The notes below the pieces were generated by a model. That model was not told the origin of the DNA, ran no database searches, and worked only from the letters and a program-made list of their open reading frames with translations. The position numbers were made by a program, and so were the translations under genes. Of a stretch of DNA of 64,000 bases, positions 36,668 to 43,836 are shown piece after piece; the stretch's first letter is position 1; each line of letters begins with the position of its first letter. The stretch is from VXRD01 sp965232265. Its GTDB lineage: Bacteria > Latescibacterota > UBA2968. The stretch lies in NCBI GenBank assembly GCA_965232265.1, contig CBDDPH010000002.1:1550001-1614000 (forward strand), given 5' to 3'.

Positions 36668-36669
36668 GG

Positions 36670-37047
36670 CTATAAATGATCCTCGTAAAGTCCTTCGCGG
36701 GTAACTGCGTAATTAGATAACGGCGGGCAATCAGGACCAACGTATTCCATAAATTCATCGGCCAATTCATCAGCCAAGGCCTCGAACTTATCATCAGATA
36801 GCTGTGTCGTGTTATTCTTTGCTGACTGCAAAATCCCCAGTTTCTCCGCGATTTGCTGCATGGGCACAGTTTTTCCACCTGCTTCCATATCGGCGAGGGA
36901 TTGCTTGAGTTCTTCAGCGAAGTCACCGCGCAACTCCAGCCCTTTATCAGGGTCACCTATTATTTTTGAGAGCGTTTGTATGACAACTTTCTGCATAAGT
37001 TCGCTAAACTCATCGATTGTTAAATCGGCCACTTTTGAAGATTTCAT
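36670..37047 (-). CDS. Putative VapB-like antitoxin
   Basis: A 125-residue acidic protein. Residues 1-55 (VADLTIDEFSELMQKVVIQT and GLELRGDFAEELKQSL) resemble antitoxins found before PIN toxins in cyanobacteria and related bacteria. The C-terminal half (about 60-125) is Asp/Glu-rich, as expected for a segment that wraps the toxin. No AbrB, HTH or RHH fold is obvious, so operator binding is not shown. Start at 37047 with AAAGGC upstream. Two bases separate its stop from the GTG of the PIN gene, so the two are co-translated. Confidence 0.75.
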   Translation of the reverse strand: MKSSKVADLTIDEFSELMQKVVIQTLSKIIGDPDKGLELRGDFAEELKQSLADMEAGGKTVPMQQIAEKLGILQSAKNNTTQLSDDKFEALADELADEFMEYVGPDCPPLSNYAVTREGLYEDHL

Positions 37048-37370
37048 TGTTCAGTGCCTTTCTACGATTTATGTTGAATGACCTAAATGAGCCTCTATAA
37101 AAGGCTCTGTTCTGGAGTTACCCCGCTTTACCTGATTTTGCGAACAAAATCCTCTGTTCTTTCTCTGGAATACGAATTCTAGATTTTGCCATCAACTATC
37201 CCTAATTATTAAAAAAATTAAAAAGCCGAACAGAAAAAGCTAAAATGCCACACCTAATATAGTTCAAATAGCGTATGCGACAAGGGCAAAGCAGGCGTTT
37301 AATAGGGTATCGGGTGCTACAGGCAGGAGGGTAGGATGTCCGCGTACTGCGGAAAATTGCCAATGGCGGG
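37048..37370. other. Intergenic region between VapBC-like and DarTG-like modules, 323 bases
   Basis: Holds a 6-bp inverted repeat (GAGCCT 37089-37094 / AGGCTC 37102-37107) just upstream of the antitoxin, which could be an autoregulatory operator or hairpin. The frame of about 80 codons across 37202-37447 lacks a ribosome site and overlaps the NADAR gene; I do not regard it as a gene. Confidence 0.55.
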
Positions 37371-38048
37371 TCAGAACAACTTGCCTTGTTCTGGTTCCTG
37401 CGAAACGATCCTGCTAAAGATGTTGAAAGAGTCCTTATTTTTCTCATTTTTTAATATCTGTTCAAGCAATTGTTGTTGGTGTCGGGATAGTGAAACAAAT
37501 ATTGCAGCGGCACATGCTTGACAATTGATAGAACGTTTCGGATTAAAAGCTATATCTGAAAAACCTTGAAAATTTTTGAGTTTTCGTGCCAGATTTTGAT
37601 TTTGCCCCAATGCCCGTATGTATAACCAGTTGTAGAAACCTGTTTGGGGTTGAATGGGAAAGTCTTCGCCGCAGAATTTAAAAGCGATTAACTCTCCTGA
37701 ATTTCGCAGTCGGAGATCTGTTTTCGCTTCTCGGCTTGATCGAGAATATAAACCCGTGTAAGGACCACCTTTTTCAAATACTTTGCTGCCTTGATAGGCA
37801 CATTCCACTGACATTCTACCGTTTTCAGTGCGTATCGACAAATTAAAAGCACTCAATGACACCCCAAGGCGTTCTGCCGATTTTCCCGATATTTCCAAGA
37901 TTGGGGAGATATCGGTAGCCTGGTGTAAGGACTTGATAGATTTCTGTGCCTGCGATTTTGCAAAACCAGGATACCATTGGAACTCTATATTTTTTTCTAC
38001 AACATAGGGAGAACTTGAATCCGGTATAAAAATAGGCCGTCTTGCCAT
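37371..38048 (-). CDS. NADAR-domain antitoxin of DarTG1 type (DarG1-like)
   Basis: A 225-residue protein that I recognise as the DarT1-associated NADAR antitoxin family. The opening RRPIFIPD...VEKNIEFQWYPGFAKSQ, the middle VECAYQGSKVFEKGGPYTGLY, and the late FNPKRSINCQACAAA are its typical phrases. In characterised DarTG1 pairs the NADAR domain removes ADP-ribose from guanosine in DNA, neutralising DarT1. Start at 38048 has GGAG upstream. It begins 33 bases after the stop of the DarT-ankyrin gene, toxin first, as one operon. The Cys pair in INCQAC is a feature of the family. The fold and activity here are inferred from sequence only. Confidence 0.82.
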   Translation of the reverse strand: MARRPIFIPDSSSPYVVEKNIEFQWYPGFAKSQAQKSIKSLHQATDISPILEISGKSAERLGVSLSAFNLSIRTENGRMSVECAYQGSKVFEKGGPYTGLYSRSSREAKTDLRLRNSGELIAFKFCGEDFPIQPQTGFYNWLYIRALGQNQNLARKLKNFQGFSDIAFNPKRSINCQACAAAIFVSLSRHQQQLLEQILKNEKNKDSFNIFSRIVSQEPEQGKLF

Positions 38049-38081
38049 TGTTTGTATCTCCGGGTAATTTCTATAATTGGC

Positions 38082-39335
38082 TTATTTTTCAGAGCCACCA
38101 TAACGTCGCAAAATCTTTGCTACTTCACGAGCATTGTTCGACCATGCAAAGTGTAGAGGTGTCTCGCCATCTTTGTTCTTAGCATTGACCTCTGCCCCTT
38201 GGTTCAGCAAGACTTCTGCTGCTTCATGAGCATTTTTTAACGCCGCATTGTGCAGTGGCGTGTCGCCATCTTTATCTTTAGCGTTGACATCTGCCCCTTG
38301 GTTCAGCAAGACTTCTGCTGTCTGATAAGCATTTTTATATGCTGCAATGTGTAGGGATGTAGAGCCATATTCGTTCTTGGCGTTGATATCTGCCCCTTGG
38401 TTCAGCAAGACTTCTGCTGCTTCATGAGCATTTTCTATCGCTGCAATGTGTAGGCGCGTGTTGCCATATTTATTCTTGGCGTTGACTTCTTCCCCTTTAT
38501 TCAGCAGAGCTTTTACTGCCTCTTGTTTCTGTCGTTGTCTCTCAGCTTCCTCTGCCTCTTGTTTCTGTCGTTGTATCTCAGCTTCCTCTGCGGCTTGTTT
38601 CGGACGTTGCCTTTCGGTTTCTTTAGTTGCACTTATCCCTGGTTCGAGATCCACTTTAGGTCCATTATCGCTGTTATCCGATTGCCATACTTTCCTATCG
38701 CATCTTGGACTAAAATAGTGTTCGCTGTACAAAAATGTTTTAGTTTTAGCATCCATTTTTGGATTGCTGGAACGCCATTGTTCCAAAGCAGTTTTCTTAT
38801 AAAAATGGACTTTCTTGATATACGCTACTGGAATTCGATTAAAGACAAGGACTTCTGCTTCGGGATGCGTTGGGTAATGGCTGGGTATTGACAAGGATTG
38901 ACGGCTGATGGTGCGATAATACTCTTTAAACATATTGTTTAACGCATTAGGATGTTTCCTATTCTCTAACGGAATATTACGAACAGCATTAGAAGCGGCA
39001 TTTTCTTGGCAAAATGCACAATCCAATTCCCATAGCAGTTTTGCATCAAGTAGCAAAACAACCCATTGTGACTGATTTTCAGATGCATGTTTATAGAACA
39101 TACTATAGTTTGGAAAACCGATACTCAGGCAGATAGCTTCTGGATGCTTATCAAGTCGTTTCGGATCGTTGAAGATCGGCTTCTTCTTCAGTGGATCGCG
39201 TCTTTTTTCCAGAGTCTTACGACTTAATAAACCTTCTTCTAAAATGCGACGCAGGTTTTCGATATGGGTAAAATGAAACAATATTTTTATGCCGCGGTTA
39301 CGGCAAATCTGTTTTATGCTGGATGTGCGATCCAT
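38082..39335 (-). CDS. DarT-type DNA ADP-ribosyltransferase fused to ankyrin repeats
   Basis: About 417 residues in three parts. Residues 1-215 resemble DarT (DUF4433): KQICRNRGIKILFHFTHIENLRRILEEGL holds the NAD-binding HFTH; FPNYSMFY and HPEAEVLVFNRIP (candidate catalytic Glu near 160) follow. Residues about 240-275 are a Glu/Gln/Arg-rich probable coiled-coil with internal repeats (AEEAERQRQKQEA). Residues about 275-417 hold four ankyrin units (DGDTPLHNAALKNAHEAAEV; LLNQGADVNAK). DarT toxins ADP-ribosylate bases in single-stranded DNA and defend against phage. The ankyrin tail is not part of canonical DarT. ATG at 39335 chosen; a TTG at 39356 adds seven residues. A TATAAT at 39404-39409 is a possible -10. 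Confidence 0.82.
   Translation of the reverse strand: MDRTSSIKQICRNRGIKILFHFTHIENLRRILEEGLLSRKTLEKRRDPLKKKPIFNDPKRLDKHPEAICLSIGFPNYSMFYKHASENQSQWVVLLLDAKLLWELDCAFCQENAASNAVRNIPLENRKHPNALNNMFKEYYRTISRQSLSIPSHYPTHPEAEVLVFNRIPVAYIKKVHFYKKTALEQWRSSNPKMDAKTKTFLYSEHYFSPRCDRKVWQSDNSDNGPKVDLEPGISATKETERQRPKQAAEEAEIQRQKQEAEEAERQRQKQEAVKALLNKGEEVNAKNKYGNTRLHIAAIENAHEAAEVLLNQGADINAKNEYGSTSLHIAAYKNAYQTAEVLLNQGADVNAKDKDGDTPLHNAALKNAHEAAEVLLNQGAEVNAKNKDGETPLHFAWSNNAREVAKILRRYGGSEK
38170..38480. repeat. 99-bp tandem DNA repeats encoding ankyrin units
   Basis: A 31-base stretch starting TCTGCCCCTTGG recurs exactly at 38191, 38290 and 38389, a period of 99 bases (33 codons), with high similarity between. The near-identity at synonymous positions suggests recent amplification or gene conversion of ankyrin units. 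Confidence 0.85.
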
Positions 39336-39404
39336 TCTGGGATACCACGAAATCAAGCTCTATGAGCAGTTGAAACCATATTCAATCTAACCGTAAATAA
39401 GCGA

Positions 39405-39566
39405 TTATAAATCTAAATTCGAGTTCAGAACGGCTGAGAAACGCTCGCCATTGGGGAAGGTGACTTGAACATCGAGGTTATCTTTGTCGGAATCTAAAGG
39501 CGTAATTCCGTGATAAATCGCCAATTTGTACCTGTCGCGTTGAACAATTGTGTAAGGTTTATCCAT
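39405..39566 (-). CDS. 53-residue ORF coupled to the PhyH gene
   Basis: Minus-strand frame of 53 codons beginning MDKPYTIVQRDRYKLAIYHG and ending AVLNSNLDL. Its ATG (39566-39564) overlaps the stop of the PhyH gene in ATGGATAA, and AAAGGTG lies 5 bases upstream, the arrangement of a translationally coupled gene. The sequence alternates in beta-strand fashion (LDVQVTFPNGERFSAVL), with no membrane segment or signal peptide. I do not recognise a family. It lies between the PhyH and DarT-ankyrin genes and could belong with either. Confidence 0.5.
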   Translation of the reverse strand: MDKPYTIVQRDRYKLAIYHGITPLDSDKDNLDVQVTFPNGERFSAVLNSNLDL

Positions 39567-40377
39567 AAGCACCTTTCTCATGCCGTCCCAATAACCGTTG
39601 CATTCGCGGGTCGGTTCCTACCCAGACGTATTCGGGCATGCGGTAATCGATGAATGGGTATAATCGCTGTGCGATGATCCGCTGGCTGTACACGACGGAG
39701 CCGACATAGCGGACTTGATCGGATTTGTTTTGCGATCCCCGATGCCACACCTGGTTGTGGAACATGCACAGATCACCCGGCTCGGCAATCATGGACACGG
39801 GTCCCTGGCCATCAAATTCGGGCATTTCCGTTTTGTCTGGTCGCCTGCCCGCGTAATGGCTGCCGGGCACCACCTCTGTGACGCCGTATTCGATGGCGTC
39901 GGCGCGGTTCAGGGGGAATAAGACGTTCAACACGAAGCACGGCAATGGGATTTTTGCATTGTGTCGGGGGACATTGTCTGGCAATGGAAAAATTATGCGG
40001 TCGTCCAGATGCCATCCACCGCCCTGACCGGGTTCATAACGCAGGGCATTTTGCGACATCATGTGGCAATCATCACCGAGGATCGCTTCTGATAGGCTCA
40101 CAAAAGGCTCCCGCGCGATCAGGTCCCGGAAGTTGATGTCATACTCATACATTCGCATCATACTGATGCCTCGAATATGGTCTCCTTCGGCTTCGTGCAT
40201 TTTCGGGTCCTGATATTTTCGCTCCATTGCTTCCCGCAATGCCAGTACTTCTTTTTCGTTTAATACGCCTTTTAAGAACAAATACCCGTCCCGCTGAAAT
40301 TGCGCGACCAGGTCGCGGGTTTTGTCTGCGCCATAAGGTTTGGCGTTTTTGTCGATTACGCTGTTTGTGGTGTACAT
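39559..40377 (-). CDS. PhyH-family (phytanoyl-CoA dioxygenase-like) protein
   Basis: A 272-residue Fe(II)/2-oxoglutarate dioxygenase-like protein with canonical ligands: HxD in GGGWHLDDR (near 122), the distal His in NQVWHRGSQN (near 213), and Arg in VRYVGSVVYSQR for 2-oxoglutarate. The phrases RDGYLFLKGVLNEKEV at the N-terminus and TEVVPGSHYAGRR are standard for the family. Start at 40377 has GAGGG upstream. It follows the Nramp-like gene by seven bases and overlaps the 53-residue ORF. It is the most canonical of the PhyH proteins in this window. The substrate is unknown. Confidence 0.88.
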   Translation of the reverse strand: MYTTNSVIDKNAKPYGADKTRDLVAQFQRDGYLFLKGVLNEKEVLALREAMERKYQDPKMHEAEGDHIRGISMMRMYEYDINFRDLIAREPFVSLSEAILGDDCHMMSQNALRYEPGQGGGWHLDDRIIFPLPDNVPRHNAKIPLPCFVLNVLFPLNRADAIEYGVTEVVPGSHYAGRRPDKTEMPEFDGQGPVSMIAEPGDLCMFHNQVWHRGSQNKSDQVRYVGSVVYSQRIIAQRLYPFIDYRMPEYVWVGTDPRMQRLLGRHEKGAYG

Positions 40378-40384
40378 AGTTCCC

Positions 40385-41848
40385 TCACTTCATTAAGCCC
40401 AATATATCCTCATACACGGCAAGGCCGCCAAAATAGGTGAAGGCGAGGCCCGAGATGATATTGAGCGCGACGAGGAACCAGCCCATTTGCAATGGGGGTG
40501 GGACGCATTTGCGGTCGATGTAAATCATCGCAAAGCACCAGGGGCCAGCGAGGAGTACCCCGGTGATGTGCAGGGGGATTGTCATAATCGAAATGGGGTT
40601 CCAGCCTACGCCATTCGGGTCTTGCGTGGCTGTCCACCAGGCGTATAGGACCAGTGCGCTACCCGCAATTGCGGTGTAACCCAGCGTCCATTTTCGCACG
40701 TCTTTCAATGATAGGTCGCGCCATTTGGGGGTTATTGCGCGTATGCTTTCGTGCGCGGTGCGGACGTATAATTCATACGCGCCGTACACGGTGCCAAAAA
40801 TTGCGAAGAATACGCCGAGTTTGTACAATCCCGAGAGAAATGCTTTGACGCCCGCGCTTTCGTGCAATGCGGTTAGAAATACGACCTGGTGGTTGTAGAG
40901 GTCCATACCGGATGGTACGATCTCCCGCGGATGCAAGAGGGCGGCACCCAGTATCAAAAAGGCTGCTGTAAATAATAACACGCTGGCAAATGATACGAGT
41001 GTATCGACCAACGGTGCTTTTAACCACGCTTTGCCCAATGCGAGATTTTCCCGAGTTTCCAAAATTGTTTCCTTCTCATTGTTGCGTCTGCCAATCATTC
41101 CCCACACTTTTTCGCGCAGCATGCCCACATAGCCCACATAGTCCTGTACCCCGCCGCCGATTACGCCCATATACGCGACCATTTCGACGATCAATGTTCG
41201 GTCTGCAAACATCGGATTGCGCGATACCCATTCTGGATATACCGGGAATGTGGGTACTACGGCGCCCATGAGCGCGGCGATCCAGTCGGGGTTTGCCGCT
41301 ACTGTCGCGATTAACATGACCAGCAACATCAATCCCACGAGTGAGGTCTGCGCCTTTTCCAACAGGCCATAGCTCTGTTTCAGGGTTAGCATAATTAAAA
41401 ATGCGATAAATATCAGGGCGATCAAATGCGGATACCGCGCCGGGTCGTCAAATAATATCCACGACGAGATCGTGCCGAGCATGATGGGCAGGCTGGAGAG
41501 ATAGAACGGAAAACTTACGACCATGACCACGCCTACAACGGCTGGGAATAATCCCCTTGGCCCGGGTAATTGCGCCCAGCGTTCCATGGGGTGCTCGCCG
41601 GTTAGTGTCATATACCGCGCTGCGGAATACACTTGAACGACTTTTGTGATGCAAAACAGGCTGAATGCCCAGAACATCGCATAGCCAAAGATCGCCCCGC
41701 TGCGCGATGCCCACACGGTTTCTCCACTGCCGATGGTGACCGATGCGATGATCGCGCCTGGCCCGAAGAATTTTAAGAAGTCGCCGATCTTCCGCGAGCG
41801 CAATGCCGCCGCCAGTTCTGGAAATTCCAATTTTTTTGATTCTGCCAT
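40385..41848 (-). CDS. Nramp-like transporter with atypical metal-site motifs
   Basis: A 487-residue polytopic protein with about eleven helices. GPGAIIASVTIGSGETVWASR occupies the place of Nramp helix 1, where classical members have DPGN, and EMVAYMGVIGGGVQDYVGY the place of helix 6, where MPH is expected. Neither motif is present, so manganese or iron transport cannot be assumed. The remaining pattern (KQSYGLLEKAQTSLVGLMLL, YGAYELYVRTAHESIR) fits the Nramp/LeuT fold. Start at 41848 with AGGAGA upstream; the frame open to 41923 crosses a dispersed repeat. It lies between a secreted cyclase-family hydrolase and a PhyH protein, so an organic-substrate role is possible. Confidence 0.78.
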   Translation of the reverse strand: MAESKKLEFPELAAALRSRKIGDFLKFFGPGAIIASVTIGSGETVWASRSGAIFGYAMFWAFSLFCITKVVQVYSAARYMTLTGEHPMERWAQLPGPRGLFPAVVGVVMVVSFPFYLSSLPIMLGTISSWILFDDPARYPHLIALIFIAFLIMLTLKQSYGLLEKAQTSLVGLMLLVMLIATVAANPDWIAALMGAVVPTFPVYPEWVSRNPMFADRTLIVEMVAYMGVIGGGVQDYVGYVGMLREKVWGMIGRRNNEKETILETRENLALGKAWLKAPLVDTLVSFASVLLFTAAFLILGAALLHPREIVPSGMDLYNHQVVFLTALHESAGVKAFLSGLYKLGVFFAIFGTVYGAYELYVRTAHESIRAITPKWRDLSLKDVRKWTLGYTAIAGSALVLYAWWTATQDPNGVGWNPISIMTIPLHITGVLLAGPWCFAMIYIDRKCVPPPLQMGWFLVALNIISGLAFTYFGGLAVYEDILGLMK

Positions 41849-41862
41849 GATTTCTCCTATTT

Positions 41863-41886
41863 TATCCGCAGATGGACGCAGATGAA
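41863..41886 (+). repeat. Dispersed intergenic repeat, copy 1
   Basis: TATCCGCAGATGGACGCAGA followed by TGAA. Nearly the same words occur at 53470-53510 and 63705-63727, all between genes. Confidence 0.7.
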
Positions 41887-41927
41887 TAAGATGGGTGGGG
41901 AACGCTGTGGAGGGATGGGGCACGGTG

Positions 41928-42866
41928 CTATTTTACAGCGATGGGATTTCCCGGAGAACCCGTTCCGCCTTTCAGGCGTAATGGTGAAAATACAAATGCA
42001 AATTCATAGACCTGATCTTTTGCCAGTTCTTCCAGGTCCAGGTTTTCCAAGATGTAAATTCCATGCTGGACGATGAGCAACTGATGTACGGGAAAAGCCA
42101 GCGCGGCATCCTCGCCGGGTACGACTTCCAGGCCCCAGGTATCGCCTGCGACCATCGCTATTTTTTGATCTACCAGCCATTGGCCCACAGCCATTCCAAT
42201 ACCCGGCTGGCCTTTGTTGAATGTTTCGTTGTCTTTCATCCACAGGGTGCCGTGTCCCGTGCGGAAGATCGCCACATCGCCTTCGCCCACGGATACATTT
42301 TGTTTTTTCAGCGCGCCCTCGGTATCGGCTACTGTGATCACGTATCCGACTTCCAATCGCTCCACACCTTTGTATCCCGCTATGTCGATCAGTACGCCGC
42401 GCGTGAAGAATGCGCCTGCCTTTTCCACGCCCAATTTTTCCAAGCCATAAGGTTTGCTAAAGTCCGCGCCCTTGAAGCCGTTGTAATACACATCCTCGTT
42501 TCCCACCCGCGTGCCAATATGTCCCAAGCCATCGAATTGTGTACCGACTTGACCGATTTCACCACTGAACATTTCATCGTGCCACACGAGCTTGTTTTCT
42601 CCCAGCGGTCCACCACTTGGCCCGCCGACGATTGTCAAGCTGTAATGCCGGGACCCAAATAGCGGTATTCCGTGTTCATATACTTTTCCCAACTGATAGA
42701 TTTTCCCGGTTTTGATCAGCCGGGTCGCTTCCATCACCTTGGCGGGTGTCAACCGGTTCGCGGCACCCCGTTCATCTTCGGGGCCCCACTCCGATGTCGA
42801 TTGCTGTGCATATACGGGCACCAGCATCAAACTGACCAGTAGTGTTATACACAAAATATGTTTCAC
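41928..42866 (-). CDS. Secreted cyclase-family (KynB-like) metal hydrolase
   Basis: A 312-residue protein with a signal peptide (MKHILCITLLVSLMLVPVYAQ). The body fits the cyclase family (PF04199), which includes kynurenine formamidase and isatin hydrolase: GQVGTQFDGLGHIG is the metal-binding loop, with GTQFD instead of the usual GTHxD; GDVAIFRTGHGTLW and ALAFPVHQLLIVQHGIYILEN follow. Zn or Mn binding through the remaining Asp/His is expected; the substrate is unknown. The start is a GTG at 42866 with GGGAGG upstream. It is probably cotranscribed with the Nramp-like and PhyH genes. Confidence 0.82.
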   Translation of the reverse strand: MKHILCITLLVSLMLVPVYAQQSTSEWGPEDERGAANRLTPAKVMEATRLIKTGKIYQLGKVYEHGIPLFGSRHYSLTIVGGPSGGPLGENKLVWHDEMFSGEIGQVGTQFDGLGHIGTRVGNEDVYYNGFKGADFSKPYGLEKLGVEKAGAFFTRGVLIDIAGYKGVERLEVGYVITVADTEGALKKQNVSVGEGDVAIFRTGHGTLWMKDNETFNKGQPGIGMAVGQWLVDQKIAMVAGDTWGLEVVPGEDAALAFPVHQLLIVQHGIYILENLDLEELAKDQVYEFAFVFSPLRLKGGTGSPGNPIAVK

Positions 42867-42902
42867 GATTTCCTCCCTTGAAAGATGGTATGTCGCTACC
42901 GC

Positions 42903-42955
42903 CCAACCGCTCGTCCCGACGGTGAGACGGGCGAAGCAGGCCTCGCCTCTACATC
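42903..42955. repeat. GC-rich imperfect palindrome
   Basis: Imperfect dyads rich in CGTC/GACG and GGCGA/TCGCC (for example the CTCGTCCCGACGGTGAGACG stretch and GCGAAGCAGGCCTCGCC) occupy the gap before the cyclase gene. It resembles dispersed palindromic elements rather than a terminator, as it has no T-run. Confidence 0.3.
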
Positions 42956-43828
42956 TTACTGCTTCTCATATAGCGCGATGCTTACCTGTGTGCCGGGGAA
43001 TAGTGTAGATGGGTACACCCACATGTCGTCTTCTCGAATGTACACCCGTTCATCTCCCGAGCGAATGTGTAAACGCCCGCTGTTTTCCTGGCAAATTTGT
43101 TTGACGATGTATAGACCCAGCCCCCGCGTATTGCCCCGCGAGACGGTTTTTTGTATCGCCATTTTTATTGCCTGCCCGTGCGTCCAGTGCGCGGTATCGT
43201 GTCCCGTTGACAGGCTCTCGCGAATGCCAATGCCCAGGTCGCATACGCCGATGATCGCAAATTTTCTGTTCAATCTGGGATTGGTATAGCGCTGCGCGAC
43301 CACAAATCCTTTGTCCCCGCTGTGGTCCAGGATATTGTGACACAATTCGGCCACGACATTTTTAAATCCCGTGATTTCCCGCACGGTATAGTGTAGTTCT
43401 TCACTCAAGATGGCGCCGACCCGCGCTTCAATGACACTCAGAACTTGCTCGATATCGCTCCGCTGCTCGATGGTCGTGATTTCCAACAGGCTTTCGTTGC
43501 GTGTTCGCGGCTGTCCCGTTTGCGGTACGCGCGCCACTGTCACATAAGACATCAGCGCGTCAAATACTTTCATCCGCGTCAAATAACGCTCGACGTCTGA
43601 ATTTTTGGGCAGTCGGCAGGTAATATCCCAGTATCTGGCACTCAGGTATCGGCCAATGAGACACAACATTCCCATGCCATACGGATCGACAAAACCCAAC
43701 TGTGACAGATCCAGAACGATGTTGTCTTCATCTCGGCGCGACCAGAATGTCTCGAGATCGCGCAGTACATTGTCACACGAGACAGCAGACAAATTTTGTT
43801 CCGCTATTGCCAGCGTGTTGTTATTCAT
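42956..43828 (-). CDS. STAS + HATPase regulator (anti-sigma-factor-like kinase fusion)
   Basis: A 290-residue soluble protein. Residues 1-95 look like a STAS/anti-anti-sigma domain (LDLSQLGFVDPYGMGMLCLIGRYL). Residues about 135-290 are a GHKL ATPase: N-box in VVAELCHNILDHS, G1 in GVCDLGIGIRES, G2 in RGNTRGLGLYIV. In Gram-positive switches the STAS partner and the SpoIIAB/RsbW-like kinase are separate proteins. Here both are in one chain, as in some putative STAS-HATPase regulators. Targets are unknown and no sigma factor is adjacent. It follows the GWxTD paralogue 4 stop by eight bases in the same orientation. Confidence 0.78.
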   Translation of the reverse strand: MNNNTLAIAEQNLSAVSCDNVLRDLETFWSRRDEDNIVLDLSQLGFVDPYGMGMLCLIGRYLSARYWDITCRLPKNSDVERYLTRMKVFDALMSYVTVARVPQTGQPRTRNESLLEITTIEQRSDIEQVLSVIEARVGAILSEELHYTVREITGFKNVVAELCHNILDHSGDKGFVVAQRYTNPRLNRKFAIIGVCDLGIGIRESLSTGHDTAHWTHGQAIKMAIQKTVSRGNTRGLGLYIVKQICQENSGRLHIRSGDERVYIREDDMWVYPSTLFPGTQVSIALYEKQ

Positions 43829-43836
43829 TTGATCGT

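Noticed and set aside
37202..37447. 81-codon minus-strand frame beyond the NADAR gene
   Set aside because: Overlaps the NADAR coding end, lacks a ribosome site, and has no recognisable content.
38170..38480. Regular 99-bp repeats considered as CRISPR
   Set aside because: The repeats are coding, in frame with the ankyrin units, and have no spacer structure.
38446..38718. Cys/Ser/Leu-rich plus-strand frame opposite the DarT linker
   Set aside because: Antisense reading of the Glu/Gln/Arg linker repeats; periodic sequence produces a long open frame by chance.
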